A DNA stretch of 64,000 nucleotides from Amaranthus tricolor. Its lineage: Eukaryota; Streptophyta; Magnoliopsida; Caryophyllales; Amaranthaceae. The position numbers and the translations under genes were made by a program. The stretch is from NCBI RefSeq assembly GCF_026212465.1, contig NC_080050.1:962501-1026500 (forward strand), written 5' to 3'. Shown in pieces: positions 50,633 through 62,083 of this stretch (position 1 is the stretch's first letter; the number at the start of each line of letters is the position of its first letter). The notes beneath the pieces are model-generated. The model saw nothing but the letters and a program-made list of their open reading frames with translations, was not told the DNA's origin and made no database searches.

Positions 50633-50720
50633 ACGTGTGAGACGTGGAATGGTAATAAAGTCAATCAATCAATATGGATCTTCCTCCACCTAAAGTGATT
50701 CCCAACATCCCTATTTATAG
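50633..50720 (+). promoter_or_regulatory. Proximal LEA14 promoter: two ABRE cores and a TATA box
   Basis: ACGTG at 50633-50637 and 50642-50646 (ACGTGTGAGACGTGG) are nine bases apart, and TATTTATAG lies at 50711-50719, about 130 bp before the ATG. Paired ABREs close to a TATA box are typical of ABA- and drought-induced LEA genes; responsiveness here is inferred. Confidence 0.55.
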
Positions 50721-50847
50721 AAATTGCGATCATTCATTTATTCATTCAATTTTTCCCCAATACTCATTTCTTCAACAAAAAGAAAATCAATTTTTAGTTA
50801 ATATTTTGATCAATTGTGGGTTCTTTTTATTGAATTAGAAAAGAAAA

Positions 50848-52694
50848 ATGGCAGGATTAATAGACAAAGCGAAGAATTATGTAGCAGAAAAAATAGCAGA
50901 TTTACCAAAACCAGAAGCAAACATAGAAGATGTTGATCTTAAAGGTGTAGCCAAAGATGGTGTTACGTACTCTGCTAAAGTTGGTGTTTTTAATCCTTAT
51001 TCTCAATCTATTCCTATTTGTGAGGTTACTTATGTCCTTAGAAGTGATACCAGGTAATTCTTCATTCCTTACACCCTTTTTTTTAATTCATTTTTATAAA
51101 TTTCATCGATTATTATGAAATTAAATTTGACTTTTTTTTTTTTTTTCTAAATTAGTCTTGTTGTTTTGGGGTTTTGAGATTTACTTGGTATTAAACATGG
51201 TGTAAAAAACGGATTTTGGACCGTATTAAGGAATATTTTATGTTTTCGATTGATATTTAGGAGTTATGATACCACCATCGCAATCGTTACCGTATTTTTA
51301 CGCTATGGTATTAACAGAAGTAGATCTTGTTTAATGCGAGAGATTAATAATTTTTGGGTTATGTGTAAAATTCAAATATCATCTATTTTAATTTTAGAAT
51401 AAAAAATGTGGTTCATGGGTGAAGAATATTTTTGTGATTAGAGATTATGAATTTGAATCTTAGTCAACGTAATTTTTTTTTTTGCCTATCTAATTTATCA
51501 TCTAATATCGCCATTGTCGGCTTAAAGGGATATGAGCTTAATTTTGCTATGATTTGAACCTAATTATATGTCATAGACCTAGATTGAGCCCGAAAACTGA
51601 TATGTTTATTTTAATATTATCTAGTTTGATATATTATGGGTGTATGTTATATTTGAATCTTAGTCAACCAAGTTTTGTTTGAACGCATTAATTTTATTTA
51701 GTTTGATTTGAATTAAATCAATAAAAATATCAACTTACAAATAATGATTAGTTTGCCATTCTTTTTTAATTTTTTAGTGCATCTTTTTAAGTCTTATTTG
51801 GAATTGTTACATTATATAGGTGAAGCCAAAAATTAAAGTAAGATTTGGCAAATAAATTGTCTTTTTCAAGGAGGCAAAATTAATTTTAAAAAAATACTTT
51901 ATAGCTAATATTATAAAGAAAAAAAATTCAAAATTAAGGAGAAGCATATTTTGACCCTGACCATCCTTAGCTTCGTCTATGTGGCTTGTTATAAAAGTAG
52001 TTTTGTTCTTTGAAGAACTTGATCACTAGAGTTTAATTTCCGTACATTGAACTTTGGCCCAAATGAGATGATCCTACATGTGAAATAAATGAGTATATAT
52101 ACACACACTATTATATAAACTACTTGTGTACATACATTAGACTTTGATACGTCCTCGCTTCATTTGAATCTATGCTAGTTTATTGGTTGACCAAATTAAT
52201 AGTTTATTTTAAAATAATGTGGATGTTGCAAATTTCTCATTCTTGATGTTTGAACAATGAAGGTGCAAATTGTTTTTTTTTTTTTTTTTTTATTAATTTT
52301 GATTTGAGATTAGGTTAGAGAATTTCTATAGATAAAGAAAAAAAAAATAAACTTTTTTATAAATAGTGCGGTCAAAATCGAATCTATATTACAAACATTA
52401 AGGAAACATACCTGATTACTAGGCTAATATAAGATTCTCATTACTAATTGCTAATTGCTAATTGGTAAAGCTTTTTAAAGGTTAATTGTGAGGAATTTGT
52501 GCTTAAAGTCAAAGGGTGCAACACAATCATTTCCTTTTTCTTTTCTTTACCTTCCAAAAGCCATTTTTTGAGGCTAACAATCACATGTAATTTAACATGT
52601 CTATCGTGAATGATTACGAAGTATGCAAATATGATACGAAGAGTAACATTTATTAATTTAATTGTGAGTTTATTATTAATAGTAATATTAATTA

Positions 52695-52726
<32 letters not shown>

Positions 52727-53855
52727 TATTATTTTCGGCAGCAAATTTAAATGTACAATGAAGTACGTTGAGCCATCGATTAGATGCCAAAAAGCCAAAA
52801 ATGTATTTTGAACGAACCTTATCATTACTTTCTTTTTATTATTGGGTGAGGAGAATTTTGATAGACATGAGAATAAGGAAATTAATTTTTTTATAGGTGA
52901 TAATATAAAAATTGAATTCTTATTGCACTGATGAAATAAAAATGCCTGTCACTAATAAATAAATAAAAAATAACCTTAGTGCGTGATCATGTAGGGAACT
53001 TGAGTTTTTTGTTTAGTACTTTGGAGAATATTTTATAATTATGCTTAAATTATAAATTATCGTTAAAAAGTCAATGTAATTATTGATTATGCACTTTCAT
53101 CATAAAATAAACAAAGGCAAAGCAAAAGAAGAAGAATGGCATCTCTTACCACGTCCTTACTTTCATACCTTTATTATTTTTTGGGAATCAGCCTATCTAA
53201 GTTCACATTTTGACCCCTCAATTAGCTTTTAAAAAAAAACAAGTCATATAGTATATAGAAGACCATTTCATCATGAAATTAGTTTATATAATTGAGTATT
53301 TTAAGATTGTAAGTAATCACTCTAAAGTTATAATTGATTATTTTAAGACAGTATGTGTACATTGACAGTTCAAGAGAAATAATCTCATTGTGAGACGGTC
53401 TCATTTGAAAATTTGTGTAAAAAAATCTGTATAAGTTGTTCATGTACGAGGCATGATCGTGTTTTTGTAGTTATATGCTTGTTATGTTACTTTACTGGGT
53501 ATATTTGACTTTTTTACGTAAGTTAATGTTATATTTTTAGTTGAGTTGATTTTTGTACGAACTTTGTTGTAGGGAGATATTGTCGGGGCGAATGCCAGAC
53601 CCAGGTTCAATAAAAGGAAAGGAAACCACAATGCTAGAAGTGCCAATGAAAGTGCCTCATAGCGTTCTTGTAAGCTTAGCAAGAGATATTTTTCGAGATT
53701 GGGATATCGACTATGAACTCGAGTTGGGTCTTGTCATCGACTTACCTGTTATTGGCACCTTTACCATTCCCCTTTCTTCTAAGGGCGAGATTAAGCTTCC
53801 TTCCATCAAAGACTTTTTTAGTGGAGGAGACGACAAGGAAGAAAACAAGGAATGA
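50848..53855 (+). CDS. LEA14: LEA14-type desiccation protectant protein (LEA_2 family)
   Basis: Small cytosolic late-embryogenesis-abundant protein linked to drought, salt and ABA responses; unlike other LEA proteins the LEA_2 group folds into a stable beta-sandwich. Exons: 50848-51053 and 53573-53855 (GT-AG, phase 2), giving 162 residues against about 150 for typical LEA14. Recognisable stretches: LIDKAKNYVAEKIADLPKPEA (4-24, amphipathic start), VGVFNPYSQSIPICEV (45-60), MPDPGSIKG, then the most conserved part VPMKVPHSVLVSLARDI, DWDIDYELELGLVIDLPVIG and FTIPLSSKGEIKLP. The extra length is an acidic tail, SGGDDKEENKE. No signal peptide or membrane segment. The 2.5-kb intron holds a SINE, a MITE and an (AAT)n tract. 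Upstream ABRE cores fit ABA control. Confidence 0.94.
52311..52430 (-). mobile_element. tRNA-derived SINE in the LEA14 intron
   Basis: On - it shows a box-A-like 'ttagcctagtaat' and a box-B-like 'gattcgattttgacc', the same plan as the two SINEs in KPHMT. Ends approximate; opposite to the host gene. Confidence 0.5.
52696..52726. repeat. (AAT)n microsatellite
   Basis: Around nine to ten AAT units in the LEA14 intron. Confidence 0.85.
53260..53407. repeat. MITE with internal tandem units, third copy
   Basis: Ends 'agaccatttcatcatgaaa' and 'ctcattgtgagacggtctca' are inverse-related. The interior has two short 'aagattgtaagtaatcact'-type units, fewer than in the copies at 13127 and 44341. In the LEA14 intron just before exon 2. 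Confidence 0.55.
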
Positions 53856-54772
53856 ATCAAAAAGCTTTTATGTTTTATACTTGCTATTTCTCATTGAATT
53901 TGCATTCTACAATATTTATTTATATGGTGCAAATTCAAAGCGATACAAGAAAGTACAATGAAAACACTACTGTTATATGCACTCATTAGTTGATGTTAAC
54001 GATACATTTTTAACTTTCATGTTGGGGAATTTATCTTTGCTTTTTTCAAGAAAAAAATATTGGTGTATTAATTTTACATGAATGTTTCATCGTAATACTA
54101 AAGAAATACAATACGAAACGATATTATTGTATGAGGCGGTTTATTGAGGTATGGTCCATAAATTAGTTAAATAACTCAATTAATACAAATTATAATTATA
54201 TGAACTTCTTGTTTTATTGTCATTTCTCCGAGAAATAAACTCTTAAAACTTAGTTAACACTCAAATTACGTTTTCAATTTCGTCAAAGAAAATTAATCTA
54301 AGTTTTGCCCTATACAATCTTGAATTCAATTATAACCTAATTATCTTCCTTATCTTGATTTACCTTGCAATTTAAAAAAAGTACTTGTGAACAATTCATT
54401 GCAATACTTGATCCCTTCTATGAGATGGTCTCATCGTGAAACATGCCTCATACTTGAGTTAAAAAGCCCAATAGTGAAAAATTTTAACTTATGGATTTTT
54501 TATTTTGAGGTCGTTGCACCGTAAGACGGTCTCATATAAGAAAAGGCTGGAGAAATATTGATTATTCTTAAATTGATACACACAAAAATATTGTGAAATA
54601 AATCCATATAAAATTTTGGTGTTTATCCGAGCCATACACGAAATTGATAAAGAGTTTTTTTATCGTACAAGATTAGATAAACTGCGTCCAAATAGCCTAT
54701 AAAAGTTCTTTTCAACTTCGTAAAGTACTATGCTTAAATATAATACATTAAACGATCATCAAGAACAACATT
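53856..54772. other. Spacer between LEA14 and the first tRNA-Ala gene
   Basis: LEA14 3' end followed by AT-rich DNA. Contains MITE remains near 54130-54190 and the better-kept one at 54419. No gene. Confidence 0.5.
54419..54540. mobile_element. MITE of the GAGACGGTCTC family
   Basis: The left end 'tatgagatggtctcatcgtg' and right end (inverse 'cttatatgagaccgtcttac') form terminal inverted repeats; about 122 bp in all. Confidence 0.6.
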
Positions 54773-54845
54773 GGGGATGTAGCTCAGATGGTAGAGCGCT
54801 CGCTTAGCATGCGAGAGGTACGGGGATCGATACCCCGCATCTCCA
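54773..54845 (+). tRNA. tRNA-Ala (anticodon AGC), copy 1
   Basis: 73 bases fold as a full cloverleaf: acceptor GGGGATG/CATCTCC with discriminator A, D arm GCTC...GAGC, anticodon arm CTCGC-TTAGCAT-GCGAG with AGC in the loop, and T arm CGGGG...CCCCG. Box A (TAGCTCAGATGG) and box B (GGGGATCGATACC) are intact. It is followed by seven T, a polymerase III stop. Identical to the copy at 56267. Confidence 0.97.
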
Positions 54846-55332
54846 TTTTTTTATTTTTCTCTGGCTTTTAGTGTTTTCCCTACTTACATAGTTTCTAACC
54901 ATGGTTAACGAGCACAGTAGATTTTGACGTGATTTCGTGTCTAGCCATGCTAAGTGCTAAGCATCTTGGCCTCTCAAAATTAGAGTCAAAGAGATGTTCC
55001 AAAATCCAAGATGATGTTTTGCTAAATACTCTTGCAATATATGAAATCTAAAAAGTTAATAATTTGTTGAATCTAATTTTCTAAAAATGTTTTTCAAATT
55101 CATAGATCAATTATAGTAAACATTAAAATGTTGTACTACATATTTTTATTATACTGAAAATAAGTAAATAAATAATAAAATTAATACTTTATACTCGCTT
55201 CGTTTTTTAAAGATGTCCTTATTAGTTTGTTTAGACCGTTTCATTTGTTGTTCCCTTAAAATAAATTTCTCATAAATCTTGTTCATTCTCATTTTAATAT
55301 TTTATCAATGCTTGTTTTTACAACTTTTCCGC

Positions 55333-55775
55333 TATTTTCTTTTTAACCTTTTATATTGTTTATGGTATTCTCATATGTTTTTCACTTTATTTAAATATTC
55401 TTTAATGATTATAGTCTTCTTTTTCTCAAACTCTATTTTAATATTTGTTAATATACTTATGATTTCCATCTGTATTAAATTTAATGTTCAATAAAATAAT
55501 ATATTTATCATAAAAAAATTTATTTTCATAACTCCCATGAAAATTCCTTATTTTTGCTTGCAATGGCACACAATTAAAGTAGGAGAATTGAGAATATAAA
55601 AGAATATGATAACAAAACTACTTAATCACTAGTTAGAGAAAGAGGTAATGTTATTATAATTTAATTTAATTTGATTGATTAGCTATCAACCATGTATAAT
55701 TTCATATTGGACAATCTTTCTTTAGCTTTTTTTAAAAATTCTATGGGCATGCTAGTTGTCTTAATTTAGAAAATT
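55333..55775. repeat. Inter-tRNA segment with a second copy inside copia element 2
   Basis: About 440 bp from 'attttctttttaacctttta' to 'tgtcttaatttagaaaattg'. It matches 61640-62083 nearly base for base, with scattered differences and small indels. No reading frame and no terminal inverted repeats. The rest of the 54846-56266 spacer is AT-rich with no gene. Confidence 0.9.
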
Positions 55776-56266
55776 GAAATCATTGTTTTGTATGGCTTAT
55801 TTTGAATCACTTCAATTTATCAAATTTTATAAGTTTTTTTTAAACTGATTATCTCTTAATTAAATTTATTATTTATTAGATTAGATTATGTTTGGAGAAA
55901 AATAACAATATTTCAATGAAAAAATATCAACCCTATCATTATTACCACAAAAATTTATTGTCCCTTTTGTTAAATTAGCACTTTAGTGAAAAATTGTATT
56001 GATAAAACGTCTTTAAATTAAAAAATTATATTTTCATAATTTATATTAATTGAATTTTTTGATTTATATAAAAAACACATTTCACTAAGAGACCTATGTA
56101 TAGTATAACAATTTGTGTGAATGTCAATGATTTGTCAGACTTTCGGATTCAATAGACTGGCAAAATTAGCCCATAAATGTTCCTTTGAACTTGCTTAAAG
56201 TACCGAGACTATGATATGTATTTGTATATGTATATGTATATCTAGAATTGAAACAATATATCATCT

Positions 56267-56339
56267 GGGGATGTAGCTCAGATGGTAGAGCGCTCGCTTA
56301 GCATGCGAGAGGTACGGGGATCGATACCCCGCATCTCCA
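56267..56339 (+). tRNA. tRNA-Ala (anticodon AGC), copy 2
   Basis: All 73 bases equal the copy at 54773, with the same cloverleaf and internal promoter boxes. A T5 run follows. Flanks are recognisably related to those of copy 1 (upstream 'aaagtac', downstream 'ccatggtt' then 'gagcaca'), so gene and surroundings were duplicated together. Confidence 0.97.
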
Positions 56340-58968
56340 ATCTTTTTGGTTTTAAGTCTTTTCCTTATTTTCACGTGCCAGCAACGCCGTTTGACATTTC
56401 AATTTTCCCACCATGGTTGAGGTTCTCGAGGAGCACACTCGTCCGCTAACATTATAGTGTGAATTGTAGAATTAAAGATAAAATTATAATTAATAAATTA
56501 AAATATTTACTGTCCTTTAAAGAAATTAATTTGTTATTTATTTTTAAATAAATATATTTGATTTTTTAGAGCATTAGTTATATATAAATTATTCATTATG
56601 ATGGATAAACTACAAAGGTTTTATTCTTAAAAGTTAATTCATTCATCATCAATTAAACCATTTTTAAAGCTTCATATATTTAAACTCAAAGGTCACCATT
56701 AACACCAGTTAATTGATTGTGCTGTTTATGGATATTATGCTTGTTAGGTATAATTCTCTCTCCTAAATACTTAAATTTTATTTATCTCCATCATAATTCC
56801 TTAATGATCATTGAGCTTTGCTCATCATCCTTTGAATACAATGATATAAACATTATCACACGTAGCTACGCGAACCTCATAAAATTGTTTGTAATTCTTC
56901 TTTCTTTGTTCTTTGTCATTTTATCATTTTACGTGCAATTTGTCATTGTTCATTAATTGCACTAAAACACCATTTTCCTCAACAAATCCTTATTTTGTAC
57001 TTTTGCTCATGGCACTAATACCGATCATTTAAAGATTTTTTCTGACTTTTGTCTACTTTTTATATTATTTAGGCTTATTAAAAGAGACTTAAATTGTACA
57101 TTTTTATTCACATACATATTCGTTTTTATATTTTCTCATGATTCATCATTAAAAAAGAAAAAACAATCATAAACTAAATTTATTTGTCATAATTCCATGC
57201 AACACATCATTTTATCTCACTTCATCAAACCAAGTCTTGAAAAAGACTATATTGAGTATTCACACCCTTGGGAAGACCCTAAGAGATGACCCCCAAACCC
57301 AATCCCAAACACCAAAACAAGATGTTCCACTTCCTTGTCTTATGGAGATTGAACACTATACCATCAAATATGCCACTAGTCAATGTCCTATCTTAATTAG
57401 CTCCTCTACAAAAAAAAAATAAATAAATAAAATAAAATAAAACAATAACACATATTAGCAAATACATTTTTTTGTTTTAAGAGTATTGCACCGAGAGACG
57501 GTTTCTTATAAGAGTGTCACATAAGTTAATTTTAATATAATTAAAGGTGTAGGATTTAGAAATTGGCTTAACATACTTTTTTTTTGTACAGGTTAGACTG
57601 ATGGAAGTGAGGGAGTAAGCAATGAGGACAATGAGAATCAAATCAAAGTTCCTCCTGAAAAATTGATACATGTTCCAATTGAAACAACAACTAATTTTAT
57701 TTGTTGCCCAGATTTTTTTTTATAATTGATTTGGAGTTAATGAATTAAGAATTTAGTATTATCTATTCATTTTTTGATTCTTAATTGCAAAGTAACAGTC
57801 TCATTTAAAACGAGCTGAAAGATATGAGATATCACTATAATCGCCACTTGAATGACAATCTAGAAAACTAAAAAACATGACCACAAATGTTAATGTCAAG
57901 GCCCAATAAGTGGGGGATTAAGCAATAAGGAAAGCGATGTGTCGTCTGTAGTAAATGATTCCATACGATCCATGACCAGGATATGTACTGATTCAGTGTT
58001 TCCTCTTTTATAAAACCGTCTCAATGTGATATAAGTCCTTATAATTATATAAAAAGCTCAAATTTAAGAAAAGGAAAAATTATCATAAATAATACCACAT
58101 TTTGCTTATTTCCTACAATAAATACAAACTTTTGTTAATCATGAATATTACCAATTTTTTATCATTGAATAATACCAATTTAAGGGGTGTTCCTTAGAAT
58201 ATCTCTAAGATGTTAAAAATCAAACTATTGGAAATTATATGACAAAAAAATTTGGTAAACTAGTTAATAAACTAAAGTTAGTATTATTCTAGAAAAAAAC
58301 CTCTAAATTGACATTATTCATGATTGATCAAAAATTGATCTTATTGTAGAAAAATTAACAAAAAATTATATTATTCATAGAAATTTTCCTTTAAAGAATA
58401 AATATTTTAATATTCAAAATAAATAATTTTATTAAACTAATTTAATTAGATTGTTAATTTAATATAAATTTATTTTATAATGAGACCATCTTAAATGAAA
58501 ATTTCTCCATCCCTTATATAGTAATATAGTATCCATAAGTTCAAACTTGCAAGTCAATCAAAGAAATATGTTTTTTTGTCATCACTTCTGCTTGTGTATG
58601 CATGACTGCATGCTTTCACATTACCATTCTCTTCTTATGCTATGTGCTCCTCAAGTTATCCAAAATAAAAATAAAAAAGTTGTTTGTATCTATTATTTTG
58701 TACACCTTGTGTCCCACAATATTAATTAAAAGTATATGTTGGGGAAATATCAATAAAAAATTAAAATAATATTTTATGAAAAAGTTATAGAAATATATGT
58801 ATAAGATAATAAAAATAAATTACATTTGTAGATGAAAATTTTTTTTAAAAAGTGTGAAACATGACACATATATATCAATTATATAAAAATAAATATAACA
58901 AAATCGAGAAAATATTCTCTGCCAAAAAGAGTTTACTACCAACTACTATATTTTGTTTTGAATAACAA
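56340..58968. other. Gene-free spacer between tRNA-Ala copy 2 and copia element 2
   Basis: AT-rich. A 61-codon frame at 57237-57422 has mixed codon use but no family or splice context I recognise. 58081-58390 carries the 'attagtattatt/ttgatcaaaaatt' text also seen near 1440-1730. A MITE end ('gagagacggtttcttataag') lies at about 57491. Confidence 0.5.
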
Positions 58969-59266
58969 ATGTTAAATCTGAAGTTGTGATGATCTCAAAC
59001 AAAAAAAATACCAAATGTTTTTAATGTTTTCTTTTGTCAAATATGCTGATTAGAAGAGTAAAATAAAGTTTGGGTTTAATTTCTATGTTTTTTTTATCCT
59101 CTTTCATTCATTATAGTCAATAGTATATATACAAGAAGGAATCCCTTTGTTGCCTAAATTAACAATATTGCAATATTAATTATTTTCCTAAAATATAAAC
59201 TAATATTCCTGATTTGATTTGTTTTCTAAGTTTTTCCTGATTTGATTTGTTTCCTCAATTCTAACA
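58969..59266 (-). repeat. Copia element 2, 3' LTR (outer end uncertain)
   Basis: The inner end is fixed by CTAACA at 59261-59266 next to the polypurine tract. A TATA-like 'gtatatatac' lies at about 59125. The outer end could be TGTTAA at 58969 or a TG near 59045; no partner LTR is in view to decide. Confidence 0.6.
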
Positions 59267-59275
59267 CTCCCCCTC
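59267..59275 (-). other. Polypurine tract of copia element 2
   Basis: On - this reads GAGGGGGAG directly before TGTTAG, the LTR start. Confidence 0.8.
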
Positions 59276-61637
59276 AGTTGGGTCGTTGGGTCACCGACAC
59301 CCAATTTGCACAAGACTTCTTCAAAAGACTGAGCTCTTACTGCTTTCGTAAGGATATCAGCCAATTGATCTTCTGAACGTACGTGACGAAGTTTGATCAC
59401 CTCCGCTTCCAATTTCTCCTTAATGAAATGTCTGTCAACTTCCACATGTTTTGTGCGGTCATGTTACACGGGATTTTCAGATATGTTAATGGCCGCTTGA
59501 TTATCACAATACAACTCACAACTCTTAGTGGGAATATACCCAAGTTCTGTTAGGAGTTTCCTGGGCCATAATACTTCAGCTATCCCATTTACAACTCCTC
59601 GGAATTCTGCTTCAGCACTGGACAAGGCAACAACCTTTTGTTTCTTACTTCTCCATGTCACGAGGTTTCCTCCTACAAGAGTGAAGTAACCACATGTTGA
59701 TTTTCTATCATCTCTGTCTCCTGCCCAATCTGTGTTTGTGTACGCACAAATATCTAGATGACAGTTCTTTTGATACAATACCCCTCTTCCTGGGGATCCC
59801 TTCAAATACCTCAAAATCCTAATTACTGCTTCCATATGCTGAACCTGTGGTATGTGCATGAATTTACTAACCATTCCAACTGCATAAGTAATGTCTGGTC
59901 TGGTATGTGCTAGGTATATTAATTTTCCTACTAATCGTTGATACTGCATACAATTAGTAGGTTCTCCTCCTTCACGCATCTGTAATCCATGGTTAACTAT
60001 CATTGGTGTCTCAATGGGCTTACAATCCAACATACCAGCTTCTGCTAATAGATCTAGAACATACTTCTTTTGAGATATGAAGATACCCCAATTAGATCTT
60101 AGGACTTCAATCCCTAAGAAGTATTTGAGTCTCCCTAGATCTTTCATCTCGAACTCTTGAAACAACTTGCTCTTGAGGGCCTTGATTTCTTCCCTGTCAT
60201 CTCCAGTAATAATCATGTCATCAACATAAATTATAAGACATGTTATTTTTCTCCCACTTTTCTTTAGAAATAAGGTGTGACCCGAGTTACTTTTGCTGTA
60301 CCCAAATCTCCACATTGCTGATGTAAATTTTCCAAAAAATGCTTTGGGTGATTGTTTTAACTCATATAATGCTTTCTTTAATCTGCACCCCTCATTGTCT
60401 GAGAATTCTTTAGAGAAGCCCGGTGGAGCCTGCATGTATACCTCTTCTTTGAGTTCTCCATGGAGAAAGGCATTTTTCACGTCCAGCTAGTGAAAAGGCC
60501 AGTCTAAGTTTGCTGCCACTGAAAATAAGACTCTTATTGTGTCAAGTTTAGCCACTAGGGAAAAGGTTTCTGAGTAGTCAACACTATAAGTCTGAGTATA
60601 GCCCTTAGCTACCAATCGAGCCTTATATCGTTCTATCGTGCCATCTGCTTTATACTTTATTGTGAACACCCATTTACAACCAACAACTTTCTTCTTCTCT
60701 GGTAAGATACATTTTTCCCACATGTCGTTTTTCCGTAGTGCATTGATTTCCCCCTCCATGGCTTTCCTCCAGTGATCATATTTCAGGGCTTCTTCAACAC
60801 TGTTGGGAAGGTTGTACTATGTAGGGCAGCATTGAATGCCATGGTACTCCGTGACAGATTTCCTTCACTCGTTTGATCAATCGGATATCTCGATCTCCTT
60901 GATTCAAAATCCAGATCATATCTCTTAGGAGGGACACCTCGTGTGGTGCGGGGTGGAAGAACATAGTTCTGGCATTGATTTTCACTTGTCTGTTTTTTTT
61001 TTTTGCTTCCACAATCTCATCAGTCAGAACATCAACAATGTTAGTATCAGGAGACTCATGTTCACTAGCTAAGTTACTCACCTGATGCTCAGACAGTATT
61101 GTTTGTGGTATGGACTGTATAACCTGAGAAGTCAGTTCTGTGGTGTCGCCTACTTGCTCGTTTTGGTCTAGGTTTGACATCCATGGGCTAGTTAACCAAC
61201 TGAGATCATCATCTTGTTTCTCCCCCTGACATCGAAGATGGTTGTAGTAGAACTCTGATTCAAAAAACTCACAATCCATAGTGGTATACATTCGTCGTTT
61301 TGAGGGTTCATAACACCTATACCCCTTTTGATTCTCCTATACCCTACAAATAAACATTTGACTGCTCTCGATTCCAGTTTGTTGCGTACCCGTTTAGGAC
61401 AACGAACATAGGCTATACATCCAAAGATTCTGGGAGGTAGGAAATGTGAGGAAGGTATGGGCTGCTATAGTTGGAGGGCTTCCAAGGAAGTTTTGTAATT
61501 CAAGGATTTTGTGGGAAGTCGATTGGTGAGATAATTAGCTGTAGCTATGGCCTCTGGCCAGAGATAGGTGGGAACATGTGATTCAAGCATAATAGTACGA
61601 GTCATCTCTAGCAAGGTTCTATTTTTTCCATTATTTT
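59276..61637 (-). pseudogene. Copia element 2 integrase end, reverse transcriptase and RNase H, broken
   Basis: On - the order is: end of integrase (about 61637-61340), a variable linker (frame 61291-60794), reverse transcriptase (KARLVAKGYTQ, LDVKNAFLHGEL, IIYVDDMIITGD) and RNase H (TDWAGDRDDRKSTCGY, ALSSAEAEF, CDNQAA). Breaks: a one-base loss near 61325, a frame change or stop near 60800, TAG at 60487-60489 and TAA at 59464-59466, both at Gln positions of the family. The RNase H 'T(D/N)TDWAG' begins TNT where TD is usual. The last frame (59445-59200) runs through the polypurine tract into the LTR. Confidence 0.9.
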
Positions 61638-62083
61638 CTTTTTAACCTTTTATATTGTTTATGGTATTCTCACATGTTTCTCATTAACTTTATTTAAATA
61701 TTTTTTAAAGATTATAGTCTTCTTTTCACAAACTCTATTTTAATATTTGTTAATATACTTATGATTTCCATCTCTATTAAATTTAATGTTCAATAAAATA
61801 ATATATTTATCATCAAAAAAATTTATTTTTATAACTCCCATGAAAATTCCTTATTTTTGCTTGCAATGGCACACAATTTAAGTTGGAGAATTGAGAATAT
61901 AAAAGAATATGATAACAAAACTACTTAATCACTAGTTAGAGAAAGAGGTTATGTTATTATAATTTAATTTAATTTGATTGAATTGGCCGGCTATCAACCA
62001 TGTATAATTTCATATTGGACAATCTATCTTTGCTTTTTTTAAAAAGTTCTATGGGGCATGCTAGTTGTCTTAATTTAGAAATT
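61638..62083. other. Foreign segment inside copia element 2, copy of the inter-tRNA DNA
   Basis: Homologous in the same orientation to 55333-55775. Junctions share short matches with copia: 'ttttcc' on the left and 'ttga' on the right. The integrase segment at 61349-61637 is repeated at 62084-62358, with about 16 differences in 267 compared bases by hand count. Confidence 0.88.

Noticed and set aside
57237..57422. 61-codon frame with Pro/Gln-rich middle
   Set aside because: No homology recognised and no neighbouring exon; could be a 5' leader remnant, but nothing supports it.
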